A DNA stretch of 64,000 nt from CAVSRC01 sp963798195. Its GTDB lineage: Bacteria > Pseudomonadota > Alphaproteobacteria > Rhizobiales > Kaistiaceae. The position numbers and the translations under genes are program-made. The notes under the pieces are model-generated. The model was not told the origin of the DNA. It was given only the letters and a program-made list of their open reading frames with translations, and searched no databases. Where the stretch lies: assembly GCA_963798195.1 (NCBI GenBank), contig CAWCSF010000006.1:124001-188000 (forward strand). Direction: 5' to 3'. Of the stretch, positions 14,262-23,443 are shown piece by piece (the stretch's first letter is position 1; each line of letters starts with the position of its first letter).

Positions 14262-16082
14262 CTATGCCGCTCCGGCGCGGAGCGCTCGTTTGCGGTCGTT
14301 CGGGTCGAGCAGCCGCTTGCGCAGCCGGATCGCCTTCGGCGTCACTTCGACCAGTTCGTCGTCCTCGATGTATGCAAGCGCTTTCTCCAGGGTCATCCGG
14401 ATCGGCGGCGTCAGCTTGACTGCCTCGTCCTTGCCGGCGGCGCGCACGTTGGTGAGCTGCTTGCCCTTGAGCACATTGATCTCGAGGTCGTTGTCGCGGT
14501 TATGCTCGCCGACGATCATGCCGCGATAGACCTTCCAGCCCGGCTCGATCATCATCGGCCCGCGGTCTTCGAGCTTGAACATGGCGTACGCCACCGCCTC
14601 GCCGGCATCGTTGGCAATGAGCGCGCCGTTGCGGCGGCCGGGGATGTCGCCCTTGTATTCGGCATAGGCATGGAAGACGCGGTTCATCACCGCCGTGCCG
14701 CGCGTATCGGTCAGCAGCTCGCCCTGATAGCCTATGAGGCCGCGCGTGGGCGCGCGGAAGACGAGGCGCAATCGCCCGCCACCGGACGGCCGCATCTCGA
14801 TCATCTCGGCCTTGCGCTGGGACAGCTTGTCGATGACGACGCCGGAGTGCTCCTCGTCGACGTCGATCACCACTTCCTCGATCGGCTCCAGCAGCTTGCC
14901 GGTCTTGGGATCGGACTGGAACACGACCTTCGGGCGCGACACACCGACCTCGAAGCCCTCGCGACGCATGGTCTCGATCAGGATGGCAAGCTGCAACTCG
15001 CCGCGTCCCGATACGACATACGCGTCGGAATTGGGCGCCGAGTCGACGCGCAGCGCCACGTTGCCTTCCGCCTCCCTGAACAGGCGCTCGCGGATGACGC
15101 GGCTCTGCACCTTGTCGCCTTCGGTGCCGGCGAGCGGCGAATCGTTGACGAGAAACGTCATCGACAGCGTCGGCGGATCGATCGGTTGCGCCTGAAGCGG
15201 TTCGGTCACGTCCGGCGCGCACAGCGTATCGGCAACGTTGAATGTCGGCAGGCCGGCGATGGCGACGATGTCGCCCGCCTCGGCCACGTCGATCGGCGCA
15301 CGCTCGATGCCGCGGAAAGCCAGGATCTTGGAGACACGGCCGGTCTCGACGATGTCGCCGTTGCGCGACAGCACCTTGACCGGCTGGTTGGCGGCAATGC
15401 TGCCGGAGAAGATGCGGCCTGTGATCAGGCGGCCGAGATAGGGATTGGCCTCGATCAGCGTGCCGAGCATACGGAAGGCTCCCGGCTCGACGGTCGGCTC
15501 GGGGACGTGACGCAGGATCAGGTCGAACAGCGGCTGCATGCCACTGTCTTTCGGCCCTTCGGCCGATGAGGCCATCCAGCCCTGTTTGGCCGAGCCGTAG
15601 ATGATCGGAAAATCGAGCTGCTCCTCGCTGGCATCCAGCGCAGCGAAGAGATCGAATACCTCGTTCACCACTTCGCTCGGGCGGGCATCCGGCCGGTCGA
15701 CCTTGTTGATGCACACGATCGGCTTGAGACCGATCTTCAGCGCCTTGCCCACCACGAACTTGGTTTGCGGCAACGGCCCCTCGGCGGCGTCGACCAGAAC
15801 GATGGCGCCGTCCACCATCGACAGGATGCGCTCCACCTCGCCGCCGAAATCGGCGTGGCCGGGCGTATCGACGATGTTGATGCGGGTGTCCTGCCAGACG
15901 ACCGAGGCCGCCTTGGCGAGGATTGTGATCCCGCGCTCTCGCTCCAGATCGTTGGAGTCCATGACCCGCTCGGCGACGCGCTGATTCTCGCGGAAAGCGC
16001 CAGACTGCTGGAGCAGCCGGTCCACGAGGGTCGTTTTCCCATGGTCGACATGGGCGATAATGGCGATGTTTCGGAGCTTCAT
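14262..16082 (-). CDS. typA: Ribosome-associated GTPase TypA/BipA
   Basis: TypA/BipA is an EF-G-like translational GTPase that binds the ribosome and helps 50S assembly and growth under cold or stress. The 606 residues start MKLRNIAIIAHVDHGKTT (P-loop in the first 20 residues). The G domain continues with DTPGHADFGGEVERIL and NKVDRPDARP, followed by beta-barrel, EF-G III/V-like domains and the TypA C-terminal domain (RGMIVGEHNRDNDLEINV). I choose ATG 16082 because the G domain begins there; the open frame upstream is Arg-rich noise. Length is normal for the family. Confidence 0.97.
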   Translation of the reverse strand: MKLRNIAIIAHVDHGKTTLVDRLLQQSGAFRENQRVAERVMDSNDLERERGITILAKAASVVWQDTRINIVDTPGHADFGGEVERILSMVDGAIVLVDAAEGPLPQTKFVVGKALKIGLKPIVCINKVDRPDARPSEVVNEVFDLFAALDASEEQLDFPIIYGSAKQGWMASSAEGPKDSGMQPLFDLILRHVPEPTVEPGAFRMLGTLIEANPYLGRLITGRIFSGSIAANQPVKVLSRNGDIVETGRVSKILAFRGIERAPIDVAEAGDIVAIAGLPTFNVADTLCAPDVTEPLQAQPIDPPTLSMTFLVNDSPLAGTEGDKVQSRVIRERLFREAEGNVALRVDSAPNSDAYVVSGRGELQLAILIETMRREGFEVGVSRPKVVFQSDPKTGKLLEPIEEVVIDVDEEHSGVVIDKLSQRKAEMIEMRPSGGGRLRLVFRAPTRGLIGYQGELLTDTRGTAVMNRVFHAYAEYKGDIPGRRNGALIANDAGEAVAYAMFKLEDRGPMMIEPGWKVYRGMIVGEHNRDNDLEINVLKGKQLTNVRAAGKDEAVKLTPPIRMTLEKALAYIEDDELVEVTPKAIRLRKRLLDPNDRKRALRAGAA

Positions 16083-16283
16083 TCTTTCACCAAAAAAGGG
16101 CGCCGGCCGGAGCCGCGCCCAGAAGACAAAAGGCGCAGATCCGCCCCATCTGTTGCGGCGCAATATAGTGACGGCGGCGGCAAACGCAAACCGGCTGTCG
16201 CCGAGCCGCACAAGACACGTGCGTTGCCGGCCGCATTGCCCTAGAAGACTGGGAAAATTCGGCTTTTTCGGAATTTGGGCCCG

Positions 16284-18137
16284 ATGCGTCCGCCGCCACG
16301 AAAATTGACGGTTTTGGCATCGCTCGACGTGGCGGGGTACACCCGTATGGTCGAGCAGGACGAGCGCGGCACGTTGTCCGAACTCGCCAGCATCCGCCGG
16401 CGAATTCTCCGCCCGACGCTCGCCCACCACGGCGGCAACATGTTCAAGACGATGGGCGACGGCGGCCTCGTCGAATTCCAGAACGTGGAAGACAGCGTAC
16501 GCTGGGCCATCGCATTCCAGGCGGCGATGGCCGACCGAAACGCCACCCGCGAGGACAAGGCCATTCACGTGCGCCTCGCGGTCGCCCTTGCCGACGTTTT
16601 CGTTCAGGGCACCGACCGCTTCGGGGCAGCCGTCGGATTCGTCGTGCGACTGCAGCAAGCCGCACCGCCCGGCGGCATCGCCATCACCCATTCCGTGCGC
16701 TGGCAACTGATCAAGGCGTTGGCGCAGGAATTCGCGCACATCGAGCGCCTCACCCTCAAGGGCATCGACGAGCCGATGGAAGTGTGGGTGTGGATGCCGA
16801 CCGGCAAGGAGCCCGGCGCGTCAACTGGTCGATTCGGTCGCCAGATTCCGGATCACGACCGGCCCGCGGCGGCCGTGGAGCCCGAGCCACTGCCCTCGCC
16901 GCCGCCTCCGCCTCCGACGCCGGCCGGCCAGCCCTCAATCGCCGTGCTGCCCTTCGACAACATGTCCGGCGATCCGTCGGCCGACACGATTGCCGACGGC
17001 CTGGTGGAAGAGATCACCGCGACGCTCTCGCGCATCCGCGACTTCACGGTAATTGCGCGCAATTCCGCCTATGCCTATCGCGGCCAGGCCAAGGACGTGC
17101 GCGAGGCATCGCGTGAACTGGGTGTCCGCTACGTGCTTGAGGGCAGCCTGCGCAAGGCCGGCGACCGCGTGCGCGTCACGGCGCAGCTGATCGACGCGGA
17201 GAGCGGCACGCACATCTGGGCCGATTCCTATGACGGCGTCGTCGACAACGTCTTCGATTTCGAGGACCAGATCGCCGAGCGCGTAGCCGGCGCCATGCAT
17301 CCCTCGATCCGCGCCGCGGAGATCGAACAGGCGCGGCGCAAACGGCCGGACAGTCTCGCCGCCTACGACCTTGTGCTGCGCGCCATGCCGCATCTGTGGA
17401 GCCATCGCGCGGAGGCGAATGCCGAAGCGATTCGCCTGCTCGACGAGGCCCACAGGATCGATCCGTCTTACGGACGGGCGTCCGCCTTCGCTGCGTGGGC
17501 GCGCGCGCAACAGGTCGTCTACAACTGGGCAAGCGACATCGAGGCCATGCGCAGCCAAGGCGATCAGCTGATCGCTCGGTCCGCCGAGGCGGTCAACGAT
17601 GATCCGACCGCGCTCTGCGCGCTTTCGACCGCCACGATGCTGCTGTTCGGCGACCTCGAGCGCGCACAAACCTTCGTCGACCGGGCGCTGATGCTCGACC
17701 CCAACCACGCCTGGGGCTGGACCCGGCGCGGCTTCCTTAACGTCTATCGCGGCGATCCGGAAGCAGGTGTGGCCTGCTTCGAGCGTGCCATCCGGCTGAG
17801 CCCGCTCGATCCGTTCAGCTTCAACTGCCACATCGGCCTGGGCCTCGCGCACTTCGCGCTTGGCCAGGCGGATGAGGCGGTCGAGTGGACCCGCCGCGCC
17901 ATGCGCGAGAAGGTCGGCCTGACCTGGGCCTATCGCGATCTCGCGACATTCCTGGCCAGTGCCGGCAAGATCGACGAGGCGAAAGCCGCGGCGCGAAAGC
18001 TGCTGGAAACCCATCCGCACGTGACGGTGAGCGAGGTCGGCGACGCACTCCGCTTCATGGAGCCGGACCTGCTTTCCCTCTACCTCGGCGGCCTCAGAAG
18101 GGCCGGCTTGCCGGAGGGCGCCACCGCGCCTTTGTAG
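16284..18137 (+). CDS. Class III adenylate cyclase-like domain with TolB-like and TPR regions
   Basis: This 617-residue soluble protein has three parts. Residues about 8-175 are a class III nucleotide cyclase fold (ASLDVAGYTRMV with the first metal Asp, FKTMGDGGLVEF with the second). After a Pro-rich linker, a TolB-like domain (PSIAVLPFDNMSGDPSADTI, about 215-340) is followed by TPR repeats to the end. This layout is common in Hyphomicrobiales. The transition-state region reads RFGAAVGFVVRLQQ, where active enzymes have YG-x-x-VN-x-AARL. The Asn is Gly, so catalysis is doubtful. ATG 16284 is preferred over TTG 16275. It is divergent from typA and abuts the convergent protease gene. Confidence 0.88.
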   Translation: MRPPPRKLTVLASLDVAGYTRMVEQDERGTLSELASIRRRILRPTLAHHGGNMFKTMGDGGLVEFQNVEDSVRWAIAFQAAMADRNATREDKAIHVRLAVALADVFVQGTDRFGAAVGFVVRLQQAAPPGGIAITHSVRWQLIKALAQEFAHIERLTLKGIDEPMEVWVWMPTGKEPGASTGRFGRQIPDHDRPAAAVEPEPLPSPPPPPPTPAGQPSIAVLPFDNMSGDPSADTIADGLVEEITATLSRIRDFTVIARNSAYAYRGQAKDVREASRELGVRYVLEGSLRKAGDRVRVTAQLIDAESGTHIWADSYDGVVDNVFDFEDQIAERVAGAMHPSIRAAEIEQARRKRPDSLAAYDLVLRAMPHLWSHRAEANAEAIRLLDEAHRIDPSYGRASAFAAWARAQQVVYNWASDIEAMRSQGDQLIARSAEAVNDDPTALCALSTATMLLFGDLERAQTFVDRALMLDPNHAWGWTRRGFLNVYRGDPEAGVACFERAIRLSPLDPFSFNCHIGLGLAHFALGQADEAVEWTRRAMREKVGLTWAYRDLATFLASAGKIDEAKAAARKLLETHPHVTVSEVGDALRFMEPDLLSLYLGGLRRAGLPEGATAPL

Positions 18138-19259
18138 TCAGGAAGCCGGCCGGCTCTGCCACGGGCCGGGCGTCGTGTCGTGGGTCCCGGCATCTTCAAT
18201 CATCATGAACTCGGCGAGGTTCTCGCGGCTGACATAGCCGACAAAGCGTTCGTCCGCGTCAAGCACGCCGACCTCGGACGCACCCTTCTCCTGCATCAGG
18301 CGGATGGCCATTTCGAGCGGCTGGCCCGAACGCACGGTCGGCACGTCACGGGTCATCACGTCGATCACCGGCGTCGTCGGCCCGCTCGCCTTCAGTGCGG
18401 CAATCATGGCATTCCGGCTGAGGAAACCGCGAAGCTTTCCGCCGCCATCGACGATGGGAAACTCGCGTTGCGTGGTGCGCAGTAGCGCATCGGCCGCTTC
18501 ATCCACCGTCGCATTGGTGCCGAGCGCCTCGAACACCCGCACCATCGCACGGTCGACCTTCACCCGCCGTGCGGCCTCGCGCATGCCGACATCGCCCGCC
18601 TCGCTGGTCGCCGCCAGGTAAACGAATACCGCGATGAAGACCAGGAACACGTTGCCGCTCATCAGGCCCCAGAACCCGAAGACAAACGCGAGGCCCTGGC
18701 CGATTCGCGCAGCGATCTCAGTCGCGCGGCGGCGGCCGAGCTTGAATGCCAGCAGTGCGCGCAGCACACGCCCTCCATCCATGGGAAAAGCCGGGATCAG
18801 GTTGAACAGCACCAGCCAGATGTTCACCGCCGCCAGACGCGTCAGGAAGCCTGGCGCCGTGTTCTCGATGGAGGCGACCGTCGCCGGATCGAAGCGCGCG
18901 CCGAGAATCACGATCAGGATCGCGGCTATCACCACGTTCACCAGCGGCCCGGCGATGGCGATGACGATCTCCTCGGCCGGGTTCTCCGGAATGCGCGAAA
19001 GCCGGGCAAGTCCGCCGATTGGCAGCAGCGTGATGTCCGGCGTGGTGATGCCGTAGCGCCGGGCAGCGATGGCATGGCCGAGTTCGTGGAGCACGACGCA
19101 GGCGAAGATCGCGACGATGAACGCCACACCGTTGACCGCGGCAGCGGCGCCGCCCTGTGAATACTCCGCCAGGCCGATCCAGGCGAGCAGGATCAGGAAT
19201 GTCAGGTGGATACGGATTTCGCTGCCCGCGACGCGGGCGACGGTGATTGACCAGGACAT
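18138..19259 (-). CDS. Site-2 protease family (M50) with CBS domain pair
   Basis: This intramembrane zinc metalloprotease has 373 residues. HELGH lies at residues 58-62 in a transmembrane helix, and the third-ligand motif FPMDGGRVLRALLAF appears near residue 160. Six or so membrane helices fill residues 17-225. Two CBS domains occupy about 240-365 (MTRDVPTVRSGQPLEMAI; VGYVSRENLAEFMMI). CBS-linked S2P proteins cut membrane-bound substrates and may sense adenine nucleotides. The substrate is unknown here. I start at ATG 19259, where the conserved MSWSITVARVAG begins. Its stop touches the stop of the cyclase-like gene directly. Confidence 0.92.
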   Translation of the reverse strand: MSWSITVARVAGSEIRIHLTFLILLAWIGLAEYSQGGAAAAVNGVAFIVAIFACVVLHELGHAIAARRYGITTPDITLLPIGGLARLSRIPENPAEEIVIAIAGPLVNVVIAAILIVILGARFDPATVASIENTAPGFLTRLAAVNIWLVLFNLIPAFPMDGGRVLRALLAFKLGRRRATEIAARIGQGLAFVFGFWGLMSGNVFLVFIAVFVYLAATSEAGDVGMREAARRVKVDRAMVRVFEALGTNATVDEAADALLRTTQREFPIVDGGGKLRGFLSRNAMIAALKASGPTTPVIDVMTRDVPTVRSGQPLEMAIRLMQEKGASEVGVLDADERFVGYVSRENLAEFMMIEDAGTHDTTPGPWQSRPAS

Positions 19260-19362
19260 GATGCTAGCCCGCTCCTCGGCTGAGGCCGATTGCGGATTCA
19301 ACTTAGTGCTGAATTCTCCGACATTGAAGGGCGACAAAAGTGCCGCCCCTTCTGTCCGCCGG

Positions 19363-21474
19363 TCAGGCGGTGCCCCGGCGCAGCGTGCGCAGACACTCTT
19401 CCATGCCCAACGGCTGGGCGAAGAGTCCGTCGATCGCCGCGCGCGGCAGCGGCGGGCTGAACAGGAAGCCCTGTACTTCGGTGCAGCCTTCCGCCCGAAC
19501 GACATCGAGCTGCGCCTCGGTTTCGATACCCTCGGCGGTCGTCGACATGCCGAGACTGCGCCCCAGACCAATCACCGCGTTGACGATCGCGCGGCTGCCC
19601 TGGGTCGCGGCAAGATCGCGGACGAAGGAGCGATCGATCTTGATCTTGTCGAACGGGAATGAGCGCAGGTAGCTCAATGATGAATAGCCCGTGCCGAAAT
19701 CATCCATCGAGATACGGACGCCAAGCGCGCGCAGCTTGTGCAGCGTCTTCAGGGTGCTGTCTGTATCGGCGAGGAGCAGAGACTCGGTGATCTCCAGTTC
19801 GAGTCGCTCCGCCGCCAGGCCGGAATCGTCGAGCGCGATCTTGACCTGCTGGTGAAGATCGCGACTGCGAAACTGGATGGAGGAGAGATTGACGGCCACG
19901 CGCACGTCGGCCGGCCAGTTGGCCGCCGCCTTGCAGGCCTCGCGCAGCACCCACTCGCCGATAGGCACGATGAGGCCGGTCTCCTCGGCGATCGGAATGA
20001 ATTCAACCGGCGGAATGCTGCCGCGCTCGGCACTGTCCCAGCGCAGCAGTGCCTCCAGTGCGCACACACGCCGCTCCACCAGGTTGAACAGCGGCTGGAA
20101 GACTAGGCGGAATTCGTTGCGGGCCAGCGCCTGGCGCAGTCCAAGCTCCATGTAGCGCCGCTCCTGAAGCACGGCGTCCATGCCCTTCTCGAAGAAGTGG
20201 TAAGCGCCGCGACCATCGTTCTTGGCGCGATAGAGCGCGAGGTCGGCGTTCTTGAGGAGCGTCTCGGCCGTCGTGCCGTCGACCGGCGCCACCGCAATGC
20301 CGACGCTGGCCCCGATGACCACGCTATGGCCGTCGACGTCGAAGGGCATCGCCATCTGCTTGACGATCCGGTCCGCGACCTCGGCCGCGTCGGCGGCACG
20401 CATGAGCGTGCCGGTCAGGATGGCAAACTCGTCGCCACCGAGTCGCGAGATCATGTCACCCTCGCGGCAGGCCTGCTTCAGCCGGCTGGCAACGAGCCTC
20501 AGCAGCGTGTCGCCAACGCCATGACCGAGCGTATCGTTGACGGCCTTGAAATGATCGAGATCGACGGCAAGCACGGCGAAGATCTCACGCCGCTTGATGC
20601 GTTCCTCGGCCGCGTCCATCGTCTCGCGGAACATCAGGCGATTGGGCAGATCGGTCAGCGAATCGTGGCGCGCCAGATGGCGAATGCGCTCTTCGGTCTT
20701 GCGCTGCTCGGTGATGTCCTGATGGGTCGAAACCCACCCGCCGCCGGCCATCGGATGGTGGAGGATCGAGAGAATTCGGCCGTCCTGCAACTCGACCGTA
20801 TCGACGTCTTCGCGCTCGTGCTCGATCAGATCCATCCTGCGCTTGAAGTAGTCTTCCTTCTCGCCCACGGGATGGACGCCACGCTCGACGCGATACGAGA
20901 GAATCTGCTCGATGGTCGTGCCCGGCTTAACCAGGTCGCGCGGTAACCCATAAAGTGCCGCGTAGTTCTCGTTGCAGATGACCAGCTTGTGGTCCGCATC
21001 GAACATGCAGAGACCCTGCGACATGTTGTTGACGGCGGCCTCGAGACGGACCTTCTGCTGTTCGAGCTCGGTCGCGCGGGCCCGGTCCTCGGTGACGTCG
21101 GCATGGGTGATGACCCATCCCAGCGAAGGAATGCGCTGGTAACTCGAGCGAATGGTGCGATCGCGGATCGTCTTCTCGTAGCGCCCGACCTTGGCCGGAT
21201 CGCTATTGGCAACCAGCCGCGCCTTGTAGGTCTCGTAGAGCTGCTGGCCCGTCGTCCCGGAATGATTACCGGCTGACACCGTCAGGTTGCAGATTTCGAG
21301 GAGGGTCATGCCAGCGCGGATGCGTTCGGCGGGCATCGAATAGATCGTGGCGTAGCGGGCATTCCAGAGCACGAGCCGGTGCTCGTCGTTCCAGATAGAG
21401 AACCCGTAGGGCATGCTTTCGAGCGCAGCGTTGAGCTTCGCCGCCTCGCCTGCGTCGGCCGGTGCCTCCCGCAT
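19363..21474 (-). CDS. PAS-PAS-GGDEF-EAL c-di-GMP signalling protein
   Basis: The 703 residues hold two PAS-like sensor domains (about 10-130 and 145-260; LESMPYGFSIWNDEHRLVLW and NNMSQGLCMFDADHKLVICN), a GGDEF domain and an EAL domain. The GGDEF active-site motif is intact (RLGGDEFAIL), so diguanylate cyclase activity is possible. The EAL domain keeps EALLRW, the metal motif DDFGTGYSS, KIKIDRSFV and AEGIET, so c-di-GMP hydrolysis is also likely. No transmembrane helix is seen, so it should be cytoplasmic. It is monocistronic as far as visible. Confidence 0.95.
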   Translation of the reverse strand: MREAPADAGEAAKLNAALESMPYGFSIWNDEHRLVLWNARYATIYSMPAERIRAGMTLLEICNLTVSAGNHSGTTGQQLYETYKARLVANSDPAKVGRYEKTIRDRTIRSSYQRIPSLGWVITHADVTEDRARATELEQQKVRLEAAVNNMSQGLCMFDADHKLVICNENYAALYGLPRDLVKPGTTIEQILSYRVERGVHPVGEKEDYFKRRMDLIEHEREDVDTVELQDGRILSILHHPMAGGGWVSTHQDITEQRKTEERIRHLARHDSLTDLPNRLMFRETMDAAEERIKRREIFAVLAVDLDHFKAVNDTLGHGVGDTLLRLVASRLKQACREGDMISRLGGDEFAILTGTLMRAADAAEVADRIVKQMAMPFDVDGHSVVIGASVGIAVAPVDGTTAETLLKNADLALYRAKNDGRGAYHFFEKGMDAVLQERRYMELGLRQALARNEFRLVFQPLFNLVERRVCALEALLRWDSAERGSIPPVEFIPIAEETGLIVPIGEWVLREACKAAANWPADVRVAVNLSSIQFRSRDLHQQVKIALDDSGLAAERLELEITESLLLADTDSTLKTLHKLRALGVRISMDDFGTGYSSLSYLRSFPFDKIKIDRSFVRDLAATQGSRAIVNAVIGLGRSLGMSTTAEGIETEAQLDVVRAEGCTEVQGFLFSPPLPRAAIDGLFAQPLGMEECLRTLRRGTA

Positions 21475-21564
21475 TGTCGCTTGCCCCGATCACACGTCCC
21501 GATCGGCACAATCTCACGGTGCACTTAATGGGCGATTAAGGCCGGTTCGGCGCCAAAAACGGGA

Positions 21565-22779
21565 TCATGTCTGCCGCTCCCGCGCAGCCAACGTTCTCAG
21601 GCGGAGGGCATTGAGTCGGATGAAGCCGGCGGCGTCCTTCTGGTCGTAGGCGCCGCGATCGTCCTCGAACGTGACGAGGGCATCCGAATAGAGCGACTTC
21701 GGGCTCTTGCGCCCGGTTACGATGACATTGCCCTTGTAAAGCTTGAGCCGCACCGTGCCCTCAACATTGGTCTGGCTCTCGTCGACCAGCTTCTGCAGCA
21801 TCACCCGCTCGGGCGCGAACCAGAAGCCGTAGTAAACCAGCTCGGCGTAGCGCGGCATCAGGGAGTCTTTCAGGTGCGCCGCCTCGCGGTCGAGCGTCAG
21901 CGACTCGATCGCGCGATGCGCAGCCAGCAGAATGGTGCCGCCGGGCGTCTCGTAGATGCCGCGCGACTTCATGCCGACGAAGCGGTTCTCCACCAGATCG
22001 ATACGGCCGATGCCATTGTCCCGGCCAAGAGCATTGAGTTGCGTGAGGATCGTTGCCGGGCTCATCGCCTTGCCGTCGATCGCAACCGCATCGCCCCTGG
22101 CGAACGTGATCTCGACATCGGTCGCCTTGTCGGGCGCATCCTCCGGCGCGACCGTTCGCTGGAAAACGTAAGGCGGCGGCTCGACCCACGGGTCTTCCAG
22201 CACCTTGCCCTCGGACGACGAATGCAGAAGGTTCGCGTCGACCGAGAACGGCGCTTCGCCGCGCTTGTCCTTCGGCACGGGAATCTGGTTCTTCTCGGCG
22301 AAATCGATCAGGTCGGTGCGCGACTTGAAGTCCCACTCGCGCCACGGCGCAATAACCCTGATGTTCGGGTCGAGCGCGTAGGCGGTGAGCTCGAACCGCA
22401 CCTGGTCGTTGCCCTTGCCGGTTGCGCCGTGGGCGATGGCGTCGGCGCCGGTCTCGTGGGCGATCTCGACCAGACGTTTGGCGATCAGCGGCCGCGCGAT
22501 CGACGTGCCGAGCAGATACACACCTTCGTAGAGCGCATTCATCCGGAACATCGGGAAGACGAAGTCGCGAACGAACTCCTCGCGCAGGTCCTCGATGTAA
22601 ATTTCGCGGATGCCGAGCATCTCGGCCTTCTTGCGCGCCGGGTCCAGTTCCTCGCCCTGACCGAGGTCGGCGGTGAACGTAACGACCTCGGCCCCGTAGG
22701 TCGTTTGCAGCCATTTGAGGATGATCGAGGTGTCGAGGCCGCCGGAATAGGCGAGCACCACCTTCTTGATATCGGTCAT
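21565..22779 (-). CDS. argG: Argininosuccinate synthase
   Basis: The enzyme joins citrulline and aspartate with ATP to give argininosuccinate, the penultimate step of arginine synthesis. The 404 residues begin MTDIKKVVLAYSGGLDTS, with the ATP pyrophosphatase SGGLDTS loop. AHGATGKGNDQVRFE, the second signature, and APWREWDFKSRTDLI are also present. Length fits the 400-residue bacterial form. ATG 22779 is selected because the family always begins a few residues before the SGGLDTS loop. It is divergent from the flavodoxin-like gene, with about 160 bases between. Confidence 0.97.
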   Translation of the reverse strand: MTDIKKVVLAYSGGLDTSIILKWLQTTYGAEVVTFTADLGQGEELDPARKKAEMLGIREIYIEDLREEFVRDFVFPMFRMNALYEGVYLLGTSIARPLIAKRLVEIAHETGADAIAHGATGKGNDQVRFELTAYALDPNIRVIAPWREWDFKSRTDLIDFAEKNQIPVPKDKRGEAPFSVDANLLHSSSEGKVLEDPWVEPPPYVFQRTVAPEDAPDKATDVEITFARGDAVAIDGKAMSPATILTQLNALGRDNGIGRIDLVENRFVGMKSRGIYETPGGTILLAAHRAIESLTLDREAAHLKDSLMPRYAELVYYGFWFAPERVMLQKLVDESQTNVEGTVRLKLYKGNVIVTGRKSPKSLYSDALVTFEDDRGAYDQKDAAGFIRLNALRLRTLAARERQT

Positions 22780-22942
22780 TTCCGGGGCTCCGCCGCGGCT
22801 GGTGTCGGGTCGGCGGCTTATAGGACGGCAAGCGGCGAGGCGGCAAGACAACTGCTCTTCTCTTGCGTTTGATCCAGCGCAAGGCAGGCGGCCCGCCCCT
22901 GCCCAAAATCCCGGTCACGACAGGCTACGGGAGGCCAGAGCC

Positions 22943-23443
22943 ATGGCCGATCTCATCGTTTCATACTCGCTGTCCGGCAAATCGCGACAGGTCGCGGAGT
23001 GGCTTGCCGAGGGCTTGCACGCGACAATCGACGAGATTCGGGAGACGAACCCGCGCGATTTCGCCTTTCGCGGCATCCTGCGTTGCGGCATGGATTCCCT
23101 GCTCCGCCGCCAACCAGCGATTCGCCCGATGGGCCAGCGCGTCGACGTCTACGACAGGGCGATCCTTGCTTGCCCGGTATGGGGCGGGCGCATGGCCGGC
23201 CCGGCACGGACCTGGCTTCATCAACACGGCCGCAACGCGCGGTCACTGGGTCTCGCGCTCCAGTCCGGCGGGGGCCTCGCCTACGCGGGCGTGCTGAAAG
23301 AGTTCGAGGACATCATCGGGCGGCGACCGAGCCCTCTGCTAACGGTCGGCGAACCGGATTTCGGCAACAAGGTCGCCGAGCAGAAAGTCGCGGACTTCGT
23401 CCGCTCGATCGCGACGCAAGCGGCAAAGCGTCCGGCGAACTAG
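22943..23443 (+). CDS. Flavodoxin-like protein
   Basis: The 166-residue protein opens with LIVSYSLSGKSRQVAEWLAE, a flavodoxin phosphate-binding loop of the T/S-x-S/T-G-x-T kind. It contains LACPVWGGRMAGPARTWLHQ, which corresponds to the flavin-contacting P-W loop. It is therefore probably an FMN-binding electron carrier or a quinone-reductase-like protein. GGGAGG eight bases upstream supports ATG 22943. Its TAG stop is shared tail-to-tail with the PAP2 gene through a CTAG at 23440-23443. The redox partner is unknown. Confidence 0.8.
   Translation: MADLIVSYSLSGKSRQVAEWLAEGLHATIDEIRETNPRDFAFRGILRCGMDSLLRRQPAIRPMGQRVDVYDRAILACPVWGGRMAGPARTWLHQHGRNARSLGLALQSGGGLAYAGVLKEFEDIIGRRPSPLLTVGEPDFGNKVAEQKVADFVRSIATQAAKRPAN

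Noticed and set aside
14502..15569. Long plus-strand frame inside typA, with similar ones inside htpG (57131-58480) and acnA (54058-55875)
   Set aside because: Each is antisense to a confident gene, shows no recognisable domain, and has the composition expected of a shadow frame.
16083..16739. N-terminal extension of typA by 219 codons
   Set aside because: It is antisense to the start of the cyclase-like gene and the family begins at MKLRNIAIIAHVDHGKTT.
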